Positions 48,681 through 62,257 of a stretch of DNA of 64,000 nucleotides are shown here, piece by piece (within the stretch, counting starts at the first letter, position 1; every line of letters starts with the position of its first letter). The notes under the pieces were generated by a model, which had not been told where the DNA came from, ran no database searches, and was given only the letters and a program-made list of their open reading frames with translations. A program made the translations under genes and the position numbers. Origin of the DNA: Sipunculus nudus. Its lineage: Eukaryota > Annelida > Sipuncula > Golfingiida > Sipunculidae. The DNA lies in contig CM049306.1 in NCBI GenBank assembly GCA_026874595.1, forward strand, positions 40,550,019 to 40,614,018. Direction: 5' to 3'.

Positions 48681-50948
48681 CGTGAAGGAATAAGTTATAT
48701 TGGCACATATGTCCCATAAGTCATATATGTCTCAATTTATATAACTGATAATTCATAAGTTAACTCATAATTTTTAAAAACTAAGTTCTTATGGCATGAC
48801 TTATGTTTCATTCTAGTTAAATATACCTATGCATTTTCAATCTTTGTTACTTAATCTTTCAATTGATCAACCGAATAATATTAAAATAAAATAGATATAT
48901 AAGTGTTAACAAAGTTAAATGGGTAGTCACTGGATATATATAAATCTTATTTAATATGAATTAACCTAAAATCCCTTGATCTGCAGACAAACATACTCCC
49001 TACCACATATATATCACTGATTTAGTCCTATAATATAAGGAATCAGAAATAGCATTTTATGAAGCAGCAAAAATTAATTTTAAGACCTTATAGTGTTATC
49101 ATATGCAGTTTAATTTTTTATTATCATATTAGTTGTAGTGCAAAATGAGATATTAAGATCTCGGTTACTGCGAGACATATTAAAGTAAAGGTATAATACT
49201 TCATCGTACGCTTATTTAGTTCTAGCGCTAGCTCGCGTCTTATAGTAAGACACATATGGCAATATTTTAATACATGTTTTCAGTATAAACTAGATTAGAG
49301 AACCATTGTTATGGGATTTGAACAGGAAGGTGAATATTTAAAGTATGTAGAAGAAACTATATCAGTAACAGCTTTGTCTATATTTAATTACAAAATCAAG
49401 TGTAAAATGAAAAACGAAGAATTCTGAGTAACGGGTTTAAAAACTCCTGTAAAACAATTATATGAAATATTATTAAGCCTTTGTAAGAAATAAAGATAAA
49501 CTAATTGCAATAGGGACAAACAAATTGATTCAGTGCTTTGATGTATAGTTAATGTTGTAGCGTGGATCCGACCTGCCGGGATCACCGCTGAATATCTATT
49601 TGGCATATTTTTAATTTTTCTAAATAAACTTATAAAAATGGCACAGTCCTGGGTGTGAAAGAAATGGATTTTTTTCACGATGTAAAATGTTTGGGATTTG
49701 GATACAAATGCTCATATTTGCATGGGAGAGTTGTGCATGTGTGTGCATTCGCATTGCGCACATGCATGCGCGCGTGTGTGAGTTATCTATAGAGGAGCAC
49801 CGATTTATTAAAACCAGCTATATATAACTGCATGAGGTAACCAGACAGTCCGTGGTTATGTACAAAGTATTGTGAAACTTTTACAGTTGCCTTGCTATAC
49901 CCGCCTTTTGGATGAACTCCTAGACACAAGTATTAAATGTCCTCATAAACAGTGGTAATGTCACACTCACACGAGATTTAAATAGAGTCGGGTGGCCGGG
50001 TCATACGGCAGGAGTAGGGCATGCCGGGACGCGTTCCCCGTCGGCGCCAAATTCGGTTTTGAGCAAGGCCGTCTGAAGTAGAAAGCCTTTCGTACGTCGT
50101 TAAAATATATATGTAAGTACCTCTTATTCATTAAGAAGTAGTCACTTTGTAAAAATCGGTTAACCCCCCCCCCCCCCTATATTCCCTATTTTTCAAGTTA
50201 TGCATGATAAGATCATTTTTGGCAAGGTGTATTTATGGAAATTGTAGAAGTGCACATACTTGCAATATAGCGTTCCTCGTTTACAGAAGTAAGGTATATG
50301 GCCTATAGATTTGAAACGCTCACCTATAAAGCATTAGAAAGCCAAGGACCAAGGTCATCAGAGACAGAGGCCTTTTATTTTTAAGGTCGAACCATTACCG
50401 GGATAATCTGGAGTCTGTATATATAGCTTTTTTATATATAACATGAATATTACGGATTAATTGTGAAAGGAATTTGTAAAAAATCTATTTTAACATTACA
50501 TAAATAAAACATAATGTTCTCAAACGTTTGCCACAGTCAATTTAATGGTGTTTTAGCTTTTGCTAAGAATGACCCATTAAATTCGATTAATTGCTCATGA
50601 CCATAAAAACGGGTTTCTGTCAGATCCAGATTTACAGTGGCACATTTTTTATTTACAACTGCACTAATAGAGTTCATTTGCACGTTAAAATATACTACAC
50701 TTTATGGTTATACACGGCAAGAAATATTCTGAATAAAGAACCCGAACTAGAGGTTACATACGGTTTAATCTTATTTGAATTTTCGATAAATCCCTGACAT
50801 CACATCTTAAATGTCTTTTATTGTTTATGTGTGTTCTATGAATTTAAGCTAAAGTCCAAAAACTATTTATTGCCGCGTTAAAACCAGATATGATTCAGCG
50901 CCTGATTCATAGAGGCCCTGCAGGAGACTTTGCGTGGGAGGCCTATAC

Positions 50949-51009
<61 letters not shown>

Positions 51010-51029
51010 CGTGTGTGTGTGTGTGTGCA
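50949..51029. repeat. Composite (TA)n-(TG)n microsatellite
   Basis: A TA run to about 50988, then a TG run to about 51029 with one CG step. Confidence 0.92.
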
Positions 51030-51829
51030 GTATTCCCAGCAACTTTTTATAAAGATAACAGGATGTTTTCCTGATGATTTTTAAGAATTATAGGACAATT
51101 TTTCGACCTTTTTTCTTAAACGACAAATCTTAAACCTTGATACAGTGAATATGATCTGAAAATAATATGTCATTATCCACATTTTCTCTGACTTCAAAGA
51201 GGACTGGAATCCTATATACAGCCAGCACAACCCCTATAAAATCGGCCATACACACTTACTTGACCCTGTTTATATCACCATGTCTCCTCTAGACAAGCTC
51301 AACACAGAAAACTCGCCGCTCAAATGCAAAATTTCTTATTAAAGTGCTTGCTTCCAAACTTACTATTTATGAAAATAGAGCATTTTCGAGTTTGGAAACA
51401 GTTCTCTGGTACGGCCTTTCCTGTGATGTAAAACTGTCAGCATCAGTGCTAATTTTAAAGGAAAGATAAAGACAGTACCATGTAAAGGACTCCATTTTGC
51501 AAATAGACTTGCCATTTCATGTTGTCATTTTCTTGTGTTTTCTCATATTTCACACTTGTGCCTCATCGAATGAAATATTTGTTTTAATAAGCTTTTTCTT
51601 TGCGTAAACCGTCATCAGCACGATATATGGATATGTGCGCAATATAAATAAATATTCTTATAGATTGGTAAATAAATGAATATATAAACAGACAACTAGA
51701 TTGGCAAATATGTCAATACATGGATCAAGAGATTAAGTTTTATTTTATGATGATACCTAGTTCGTTTACGACTCGATTGGTGTATATATGTACACGTATG
51801 GGCAAAGGGGGTCAAGAGACCACGTTTAG

Positions 51830-52019
51830 TGCTATTAAATGTAGCCGGCGTATGTGAAAATGTCCTTTCATGTGGACACTCCTTTCCTCGGCAAATATCT
51901 CGGAGATCAGATTTTCGATTCCGGCCGGCGGGTCGTAAAGAACCGGTACCAGACTGTTTTGTTGAGCCGCAGACCAGCGTGGACCACCTCACCGGAGTTT
52001 TATTCGCTCTTTACGGCAG
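51830..52019 (+). other. CpG-richer block ending at a splice-donor-like site, unassigned
   Basis: This stretch has clearly more CpG (CCGGCCGGCGGGTCG and others) than the AT-rich DNA around it and ends GGCAG|GTAACT. Two plus-strand frames are open through it; neither translation resembles a family I know. It could be a first exon or small CpG island of an unseen gene. Confidence 0.25.
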
Positions 52020-52964
52020 GTAACTATTTGCTGTTGCCATGTCACCAACGATAAATGCTAGTCCTCATCCAGAGTACGTGCATGGTAGAGAATTTTAATT
52101 TGATCAGTTCGGGTCGCGCTACTTCACTGACAGTCTGAAGTGCACCAACCAGACCTTATGTTAATTAGATTCCGATCTGCTCGCATAAAACAGCTTGTGT
52201 TTTAGTGACATGCATATGCAGAAGATTTTAAAAGGATTTTTTTACCTGCTTTACGGGCCTGCTCATGTAACAGCTATACCTGTCGATTATTCCTGAACGA
52301 ATAATCCTCGTTACTGATGGGAAGGGCCAACGGTGAGCTCAACGCTGATGCCTGTAAACCCGTGGTGATGTGAGAGAAACTGTGTGTGGTAGGTTCACCT
52401 ACTATGACAATGTTTTGGACACAGCCCGATATAAATTTATTTGGCGTTAAATTAAATAGTTTGAAATAAGTGGTTTGAAGAGCATCATGTAGAAATGGTA
52501 AGTTTAAGACATACAGGAAGTAAATATCAGTTTTGGAGGGAGAGGAAGGGGTAGAGGAACGGGGATTCATCCTTATGAAAACAGCACTGGGACACCAGGA
52601 ATCAGATAATTATATATATATATATATATTGACTTTCTAAGGAACAAATGCGAAAAGTATGGTATGGTAAGTTAATAACACACTGCTTGTATTAAATACT
52701 GATTATCGCATCTATAGTTATATTCTTTATTATGAATTTATCTTTATCCAAATAAGTAAAAGAAAAGAATATACACTGTGAACAATGTCTTCTTAAGTAT
52801 GAGCGAGGGGAATTCTAAATGATTATCATTATATTTATCAGTACCATAGGACGGAAGGGTTTTTGCAAAGCAATTGATTTAATGGAATATAGGTTTAATG
52901 ACGCCAATTCATATAGCTGTGCAAAGTAACAAGCATCGAAATGTTTTCGCCGTGTTGAATTGGA

Positions 52965-53265
52965 TAGGTAAAGTGTGTTGGGCTTTTACACCCGAGCCTA
53001 CTGGTTCATCAGGCCGGAGCTTATCCCGGTTTCTGTATGGCGTACAGCGACTTAGAAGTCCTGGATGGGACGCTAGTCCATCGCAGGTTACCTTCCCACT
53101 ATTTACTGGTACCCATTTCTACTGCTGGGTGGACAGAGGCACACATGCGGTTATATAGGACCTTGTCCAAGGGTCTTGGGACGGTGGGGGTCTGCCTGGG
53201 GTTTGAACTCCCGATCTCTCGACCATGAGACCGGCACCTTAACCATTACAACATCGCCCCCGCAG
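52965..53265 (-). mobile_element. tRNA-derived SINE
   Basis: Read on the minus strand from 53263, the head is tRNA-like: an A-box-like TGGTTAAGGTGCCGG (53245-53231) and a B-box-like GAGTTCAAACCCC (53210-53198) about 30 nt apart. The body follows with GCGATGGACTAGCGTCCCAT and GAAACCGGGATAAGCTCCGG, a core that I recall from other metazoan SINEs. The 3' end is near 52965. It is not a functional tRNA: the box spacing and arms do not give a proper cloverleaf. Confidence 0.7.
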
Positions 53266-53385
53266 TCAGAACATCCATCAGGAATACCATCCAGTACTGT
53301 AATCATTATAATCACATCAGATTTGTCAAGTCACTTTATTTTTGTGCTTTTCTTTAAATTGGTCTTTTTCGATATCTGGCGAAGA

Positions 53386-53706
53386 TAATCCCTTGAAACT
53401 TTCATAAAAATCAGACTAGAAAACGAAAATTCCAATGCACACAGATTGTCCGTTTTTTATATCCATGTGTTTATAAAATGTGGGGGCCCGCCAAAATAAT
53501 TCAAACAATTTAAAAAAAGACACCTGGTTGCATGTTAGATGAACTAGAGGTTTGTAAAACGCGCTTTGCAACTTATGACACTTAAACTTAGGCAACAACC
53601 ACCTGAGGCTACATATTTACTTTTTCCGTTTGTCAACTTACTCTGCTTACTGACAGCTTATTGATAAACAAGTTCATACATCCGTCACAGAGGCATTATA
53701 AGAACT
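53386..53706 (-). repeat. Dispersed ~330-bp repeat, inverted copy
   Basis: Reverse orientation of the 17706-18036 family, from GATAATCCCTTGAAACTTTC (53386) to CATCCGTCACAGAGGCATTA near 53700, which also matches the fragment at about 4550 (GCCTCTGTGACGGATGTATG). Confidence 0.72.
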
Positions 53707-56700
53707 TTTTCTGAACAGGGATTTAATAGATCATTAATATGTTCGCAGATTAAGTCATAAATCACATTAGTTCTTTAAACAAGGTAGGCGAACAGCTGGT
53801 TATATTTCTTGTGAAATAAACTTTAACGAGGACATTTTTGTGCATGCACAGGAACACCTTAAAAGTGTAAGAATAAGAGTTTGACTTTGTGTCTACCAAA
53901 AAAAAATGGAAGCAGTTGCGCCTACCTATATGTGTTGGCCGTATTGAACAAATTTTAAGATGGTCGTCAGCTGCAGATAGGAAAGGTCACATTTCTGCAT
54001 AATGCTGTCAGATTCATAAGATGAATTCACTGGATTGTACAGGAAAAAAAATACAGTGTTTTTAATTTAATAGCGAATGGTCTGAAGTCGTTGGGGGGTC
54101 AAAGTCAAGAAAGCCAATCACTTAGATTCATGTTTTTATTTACCGAGACTTTTCTATAAATTTAATTGTTAAATGGCAGGACATTTGTTATTACTCTCTA
54201 AAAATTTATTCATGCCGTCATGCGAATAGTTAAGAACAACTCACGAAAGTTCATTTATCTAAAACAGGTATATTCACTCTAATACAACCCCTTATGCACC
54301 AATTTGTGTTAAATATCTTTCCATTGAAAAGTCCGTTACAAAATTGCAAGGGAAACAAGCCTGGTTGATTAGCTTAAATTGCACAAAAGAAAAGAAAGAA
54401 AATTCATGTACATTTTTCATATTTAAAAAAAGTTATCTGCCACATGTAATAAATTGCGTTGGTTGAAAGAACATCTAAAAATTACATCGCTCATGTCTTC
54501 AATGCCGTATAATGTTACCACTGCCACGTATTTGTAGGTCTCTTTCAGATAATAATTATAATAATAATAATAATAAATAATCATAACAGAATTACGATAA
54601 GGGTTGATGAAACATGCGCACTACAGTGTATAGAAGCCAGTGAGAGCTATTGCAGGATCTTTACACTTGCAATTTGATTTGAATACTTGCGTTTTTAGTT
54701 ACTGCCCTTTATGACCTCCAGCAATCGGCGCATAATGGCGGAATTTTGTGATAGAAGAATCTAAAGCCACGCAAGTGGTTGATAAACAGATAAATCCCGC
54801 CAGAATAGCTTGCGGCCACACTCAGGCGACGTCTGAAAGCAATGATTAACATTGTAAATCAAGTCGGGTACCAACAAAAATGGCGCAGATCAGGTGAGAC
54901 AGAGCAAACATTCGATGGCCGGCGTTTTTTACGACATACACTCGCTCACGACGGGGCGTTCCTGAGTTATTCTGCATTCATATTAGGTCGTTACGTTTTA
55001 ATAGCACGGCGTAAGGCATTATGGGACATTAAGATGTGTTTAAAGGTTTTCAAGAGTGTCTTGTGGACACAGTGGAGGAAACAAAAGCTCTCATCGTGTT
55101 CTTGACCTGGTTGGCAGTCCCGCACCCTCAACGTTTATCAGTTACAAAAAGTACGCTTCGCCATTACGATCGCTCCTTACGACATAATATAAACCGCGTT
55201 CCTCAAGAACCACACAGGAATTAGAACATTTTACTGACTAAGACGGTTATCGTATCCAGTGGGACTCTGGGATCATTTCAACACTGACCAGGTGTTAATG
55301 GACCATGCAGCGACAACGAGGTTAAATTCGATTCGGTTGATCAGCTGTATTTATGTATATACGCGGTAAGTATTTGCTCGCAAAGGTATATGGTCATGAC
55401 CGTGGTTCCTTTAATCCCTACCATTCCCAGGTCGAGATTTAAGGTTACACTTTCATTTTGAGTCTTTCATCGGCTCGCTTTTAATACAGAGATAATATAT
55501 TGCCTATATGCTGAAGTATTTGTGTGATATCAAGTGTGTAACTGTGTATAATTAATTTATAATCATTGAAAGCAAGTATGGCTCTCGGCCATATAAGACC
55601 GGCATATTCCATTACCATGCATATGGCTTGTTTAAAGTTCTGCCACGTCTGCCCTCACGCAGGATATTTGAAGGTTGAACTTTGTTCCGTAAGTGTATTA
55701 TCTGCATGAGCAGAATAAATAAAGATGTCACCATACATTCTTTAATGTTGTGTATGTACATGTATTACTGTAATGTTCCTCTTATACATTGAGAACCATA
55801 TAGGGGCGCATTTATAATGAAATTTGCCGATAGTTGCACAGAGGGCGCTTTCTGGTGGTCTCTTTGCTAACATGTTTTAATGCTGATCAACATTCCTGGC
55901 TAAATGTTAAAAAAACATGAAACCGTCAAGGTTAAAAAAATATGAAAAAAATGTATTAGTTGAACTATGGCGGAAGTATCGTAAACAGTAAATTCATGTT
56001 GAGATGCCTGTTACACTAATATCCGCAAACACATGAAATGTCACTGGAATTTCACAGCTAGTGACGTGAGGATGAATTCAATGTACAAGCATTTGATTAA
56101 CTTGCATATAATATATTGCTTTGTTCAATAAACCTGTCAAGCCGGTGTGATCCCAAGTGGGAACTTAATTCATGATAGGCTTTTCTACAGAATTCTTTTT
56201 TACATCGGTGATACATATCTGATTATTTCTTCTTGACGTGTATTGGTTATATATATACATATATATATATATCCCATCATTTTCCATATCTTAAATCTGA
56301 GTTTGTGTTTTCCCCAGGATTCTTGTCAAGGCGGTCCAAGAATAACGACAGCGGGTGATATTATAGGGGAGAGAATTCTGATTGCGCTTGGTACAACATT
56401 TCAGCAGTACATGGTCTGTAAACGTGGTACATTTACCCAGAATGGCAGAATATACAGTATGACCTCGTATATCCGCCATCCTTTAAATGAAAATCGTTGG
56501 CGGCAGGCGAGTATGGCGGAAAAACAGGGTAATCATTCTTGATGGCGGCTGAACCATAGATTTTGTAACGTCTAAATAGCCTTTTAATTGCGTAAAATTC
56601 CGAAAGGTTGGAATTATCTCTCACATTCTGCCCGACAGATGCCATACGAAAGCGTGTTGCACAGTAAATAACATTGTACTTATGTGTGTGTATGCATACA

Positions 56701-57085
56701 TGTATGTATGTGTGTGAGTGAGAGAGAGAGAGAGATGGAGAGAAAGAGAGTTAATAAAAGTTGATATCAAATTATGACACTAGGGTCTAGAGATATAGTA
56801 TGATGTGATATTCAGGTTCCTAAAAAGTCTAATAAGCACTATAATTAAAAAAAAGAAATTATTACTCCAGCACTTTATATGTAAAATAAATATCATATAT
56901 TAAACTGATGTAAATACTTTATGGGTCTAATATGAGTATTAAGGCAATATATGGACTGATTTAAATCAAGTGGTTCTTGCCAAGAATCCTACCTTAAATA
57001 AGAAGAATAGTTCATTCAAAGAGTATATCATTTACTAATAATTTAATACAAATAAAATCTTAAATTGATAAAATGTTATCCTGAA

Positions 57086-57285
57086 CAGGCACGGATCCAG
57101 GATTTTTTGCAGGGAGGGGTCTACGGGTGTCATGCATAAAATTGTCCAAAAAAGGTCGTTGGTTGAGAGCAGGGGTCTCGACCCCCAGAACCCCGCGTAA
57201 TGCATGAGATTTGTCTTAAAATAGGTCGTTGGTTGAGAGCAAGGGGGAAACTCCCCCCCCCCCCCGGATCCTGGATCCGCGCCTG
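57086..57285. mobile_element. 200-bp element with CAGGCRCGGATCCAGGAT inverted ends
   Basis: CAGGCACGGATCCAGGAT at 57086 is mirrored at the right end (GGATCCTGGATCCGCGCCTG). Inside, AGGTCGTTGGTTGAGAGCA occurs twice. A run of 13 C lies at 57253-57265. CAGG-type ends suggest a hAT-like MITE (inference). Confidence 0.65.
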
Positions 57286-59119
57286 CTTAATCATGTAATT
57301 ATATCTATCTGTGAATATACCTATGTGACGTATGTGGTACCAGGTGATCTATCATCCTTCATATTATTTTAACGACTAAATCTTTTATCAAGTCGTTAAT
57401 TTCGCCCGGACAACCAGAAGTCACGTGACAACAGAACCAGGGGAAGCACTTGTACATCTCACATTGTGATCGTGGAATGTTACAACGATCACTTTGTGAA
57501 ATGTGAACGTGAACCCCGACAACCAACCACGCCTGGTCATGGAAGCTGGGACGTTAATTATCCCGTACACACCAAACACTGCTCAAGCATGAAAAGGCCT
57601 GAATGCAACTGCTTACACCGGAAGTACATGAATTTAAAATAAACAAAACGACTAGAAAAAAAACCCCGGACAAACAGAGGAGCTTGAATATGTAAAATCA
57701 CAACCACCAAAGAAAAATGATTCAGGAAGAAACATGAATATAAAGTAACTTAAACAGAAACATGAATTAATTAACTCCAACGTTAAGTCAGAGTATTCAC
57801 GGAAAAAGCTTGACTGGTGCTCACAGCTGTGATTGCCAGACAGCAGCGGGTACCAGTCTAGAATATCAAATGACAGTAGGAATTAGTAATATTATTTCCC
57901 GCCAGATAACAGAACTATGTTTCTTACTGCACTTTACTGTATCATATGTGCTAGTTTCCGCGGAATCCGAGATTCTGGTGAGTTTAATGTTTAACGCGGT
58001 CGCTTCAAAAGACTTTGAATAACACACCTTCAATTCCACGGTAGACTGGCCAAGTCTGTCATCTGGCGGCAAATGATAGAACTAATTCACATTCGGCGTA
58101 TCTCATTATATTCATATTATAAGCAACCACAAAAATTTCAGACTTAGATACGTCTATCGAGTAGGGCTGAAACGGGCCACATTCTGACTCGAGTACTCTT
58201 GAATAATATTTCGACTCGGATCCGTTTCCATGGCGACACTGTGAAGCAAGTTTTTGATCTGTGTGTACTGATGCAAGATATGTATAAATTTGACTTAATT
58301 ACTTATACAAAAGAAGTATGTAATTTGTTTCTATGCATCAAAAGAAATAAAGCGTATTAACAGATCTTTGTTAAATTGATAAACACAGGTTTTAAGTCTT
58401 ACGATAATAAATAAATGTAGGCTGTTTTTAAGTTTGCAGTTATATTCAAATATGCATGTACACACACAAGTACTTCAGTCAACATTTTGGACTCGAGTGG
58501 TCGGCAATTATATTAAGACATAGGGCTACGTTTTACTTTTGTGGCAATTATTATTACTAATGATCCAGCAGGTCTAAGTCCCAGGAATATCGACTGTCGG
58601 CATTGCCCTGTCTAATTTTCTTACCATTTTCAAGGGCGAATTATACAAGTGCACAGGTCTGTATTCATCAATATATATCTACCCATGCTTGCCACTGCAT
58701 ACTTCCGAATACAACGAAGAACTGCCAGGTCTAACTGATTTGCATCTAAACTGAATAATAAGCTGTAATTCAATGTACAGACAGACATCACGTAGGCAGG
58801 AGCCCCTGTTTCGCTTTAAAAAAGCCTGCCATATATGGCGCTTCCATCTAGGGGAAAATTATATACCTACTACATCGGTTGTTATTTTTCAGTATACAAG
58901 GTGGACAAGTTCATATGTGTCTGGATATTTTGTAAATATTTTACATACCTGGTACTTGTAATTCAGTATACTTCTTTTAACTCCTGTATACTTATGTATA
59001 CCAATGAGAACACCCTTAAACATTTCTTTATTTCTGTATTTATGCTAACATTCTGTGCCACATCTTGCTACATGTATTCCCGACTTGGTACACAGTAAGG
59101 TTCCACTTAGACATATAAG

Positions 59120-59426
59120 TAGATCCCTATAATTGTGTCTGTTTCTGATTTTACATAAATATACCCCAAGTAAAAGCAACCCCTATTCTGTTACACTGTT
59201 GACCCTATGTCAAGCTGCCCTGTTGCTACCATGACCAGTTCCAGTAATTTACAATTATCATTACAGGTGGCGTCTGTGTGCTCAATTAAAGGAGGATTCT
59301 CATGTCGTCCTTATCCCTTAGTGATAGTGGGGCCCCTTTGAGAAAGAAAGTAAACTATTTGCACCCCACCGTATGGGAGCCAATACATGAATTATAAAAT
59401 GATCACTGAACATTAATAAATGTGAT
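59120..59426 (+). repeat. Dispersed ~307-bp repeat, copy 2
   Basis: Second copy of the 41720-42026 repeat in the same orientation, 17.4 kb away. The two differ by scattered substitutions and small indels (for example CTACCATGACCAG here, CTGCCACGACCAG in copy 1), so they are separate insertions of an older family and not a recent duplication. Confidence 0.85.
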
Positions 59427-60598
59427 AAGAGAAGTGGTTCAGGTGTCACTTGAAAATTCAAAACCAGTTTTGGTTATAAAGGAAAACCTGTTCTGTATGG
59501 TTTCGCCTTGTATTCATAAATTGACGATTTCGATTGTAATAGACAAAACAAGAGACCTATGGGTCACTGTGCTCAGCTGACGTTAACCTTGAAGGTAAAA
59601 ATCTAAAATAATATCTAATGGAGATAAAGTGTAAGAGGAAGAGGTAGTAAAGGCCATGGTTGGTTTATATGATTGGTTTGTATTGATGAGCAAGAAATTG
59701 TTGCAAAAAATATTTTGTGACCTGACCATGTGTTTCCTAATGTTGAAACTAAAGCATGTGAGCAGTTTGTGAACAAATGATCTGTATTATTACCATGATC
59801 ATTGGTTGGTTTTTCGATTAACTGTTGACATTTCAGTAGTTTACACATTTGTTCAATTGAATCTATTTTTTTTTGTATAATATATATTATTAAATATATA
59901 TGTATTTTTTTTATGAAATGTATACAGTTGAAATATAGCTAATTAACAACATAAAACAGGGCAAACAAAGCCTGATCTCAAATTCTGCTGAGGCAGGAAA
60001 ATAATGAACAAATGTTTGTATTAAATCCTGATTTTTTTATCACATCAATTATTTTCTAATTTAAGTTTATATTTCTATACATTTCCAATATAACATATAT
60101 ATCTGAATATAAAAGTTGATTCATAATTCTCAATTGCATCATCATAAATCTCAATCTTGTCAGATAACACCACATCATGCATACAAATGTTTATCTATTT
60201 TTTACCACAAAAATATATCTTTTAAATCTGTAAAACAATAAATATCTAAAAATAATACTTGATTTAGATTTCACAATTTTTAATTGTGTCTTTATTTATC
60301 CATAATGTGCTTCATATTTAATAATAATTTAAGCATACTGATGGGTTCATTTATATTTGTTAAAATCATTTAAAAGAAAATTGATTTCTTTAAAAATGCT
60401 ACATTACACAACATTGCATCTTCTGGATTACACCTTGAATTATTTTTTCAAGGAAAGTTTTGCATATCGGAGTGGAAACAGCATTACAATTAAGGAGATA
60501 CAGTGAAACAATAACAATTACTGCATAACACTTGGTGAGTTGGGTTTGCGGGGGGGGGGGGGGGGGATTGGGGTGGTGATATGAGAATAACTGTACAC

Positions 60599-60689
60599 CT
60601 GTCACAGCAGGGGATCTCCCCCAGTGACTGTAACAAATCAGAAACCCTGGCATAGCTGACTTCCAGTGACCTGGAGTGGGACCCTGCAT
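60599..60689 (-). CDS. Possible orphan exon, product not recognised
   Basis: 91 nt flanked by a good acceptor (TTGATTACAG) and a fair donor (CAG|GTGTAC). One frame is open and reads AGSHSRSLEVSYARVSDLLQ then SLGEIPCCD, a composition more protein-like than the surroundings. I cannot name the gene and see no partner exons within several kb. It may be an isolated exon of a gene with large introns, a decayed exon or chance. Confidence 0.35.
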
Positions 60690-62198
60690 CTGTAATCAAA
60701 GCAAGTGACTACAGAAAAAAATCAATAACTAGCTTAATTTTCAATCTTTTATTTTCAAAGTTCAGATTTAGACAAACTAAATATTTATGTTTACATGCTG
60801 TGAAAATTAAATCAATGATGCTTGCAGAAAAAAAGTGCCATGGTCAAAGTTGGGCAAAATTTAAGGTACTGATTTTTTTTTTATGCTAATAACTTAAAAA
60901 ATTTACTAAAATTCAAATCTAATTTTGGGTAAACAATTGAATCTTAATTAAACATAGTTATATACTTGATAAAATAGACTCTAGTTTCAAAATTTTTCAT
61001 GTTAAGTGAGTTATTATTTTTCCTGATTTTTTACATAGTCCATTATGTTTGGGCCCATAACTTAAAGAATTTATACTTTACAGACTTAATTTCTGGCATG
61101 TACATAGGAACTACGTTTGTGTTGCTAACATGACTCCGGGCTCCAGCCTGGGCAAAACCATCTCCGGAGATGATTTCGCAGTTTCTCCGAAACCAGTTTT
61201 TGTTTCGCTGTTATAAAGTTAACGGTTTCCCAGAACCGAAACCAGTTTCGAATTTTCGAGTGGGTCCTTTCTTTGGAATCTGTACCCTTCGATGTCCCCA
61301 AATACACTGTATGCCATAAATTACCTCATAAATTATATGATGTGCCTTTAGGGTCAAAATTGATTAAAAAACGACCCAGTCTTAGGGAAGGAGGCATTGC
61401 CCCATTTCGTCCTGACTGCTAAAAGAAGTGCAGGTGAAAGTGTATCTTCATTAAAAAATCGATAGATGGCGCTACGTACGTATACTTTGTTGGTACGATC
61501 AGAAATGACATCTTGGAATTGCAACCACACGGGAAACCAAAAGGTATATAATGAAGTGTGTCATGCTTATCATAATAATCAATATAATTTAAGTATTTCC
61601 ATCAGAAATAGTTTGCAATTTTTTTAAGGAGCACCTTTACTGAAACTTATAAAACGTTAATTCAAAACATTCAGTCAATATTGATTTACATCTCGTCTTT
61701 ATGAACTTTGAAATATTTGCGGTAATTAATTTTGCTTTTTAATAATCTTATCCATGATTTATGGCCCACGGTTCCCTGAAATGTGAACTAGATTACATGC
61801 TTGACGTGTTCAGCTGGATAATTCGAGTTCAGTCGTTTGGTCTATTGTATTCACGTGAGTTTATCTGGATATCGTCCAACTCGTCTTCGTCCAACTGGAA
61901 ATGTCCAACTGACACAAAATTACCCAAATCATCTGTCTGAATATCGTCCAGCTGGTATGGCACATGTGAACCACCATCAAGGTATTTCATTCAAAATCTG
62001 AACCATTTGAAACACAACAGATGAATTAAAATAAGAACTTTTTATTAATGTTTTGGCATCATGCATACTAAAATATTGAAAACTGACTAAGTAATAGTAA
62101 TAACAGTTAATTAATGTAATTTTGTGTACATTAACAATATAAAAATATATTAATTAATTAAATCTTACTTTAAGTTAATATATTAAGTCTTTACTTTT

Positions 62199-62200
62199 AG

Positions 62201-62254
<54 letters not shown>
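62199..62254. repeat. (TA)n microsatellite
   Basis: About 27 TA repeats, 650 bp downstream of the O-methyltransferase stop codon. Confidence 0.93.

Positions 62255-62257
<3 letters not shown>

Noticed and set aside
53198-53263. Possible tRNA gene on the minus strand
   Set aside because: Box-like sequences are present, but the arms do not pair into a cloverleaf and a SINE body follows directly.
56319-56430. Exon-like segment reading QDSCQGGP after a CCCCAG, reminiscent of a trypsin active-site motif
   Set aside because: The catalytic GDSGGP context is missing, the rest of the translation is unlike a protease, and no other protease exons are nearby.
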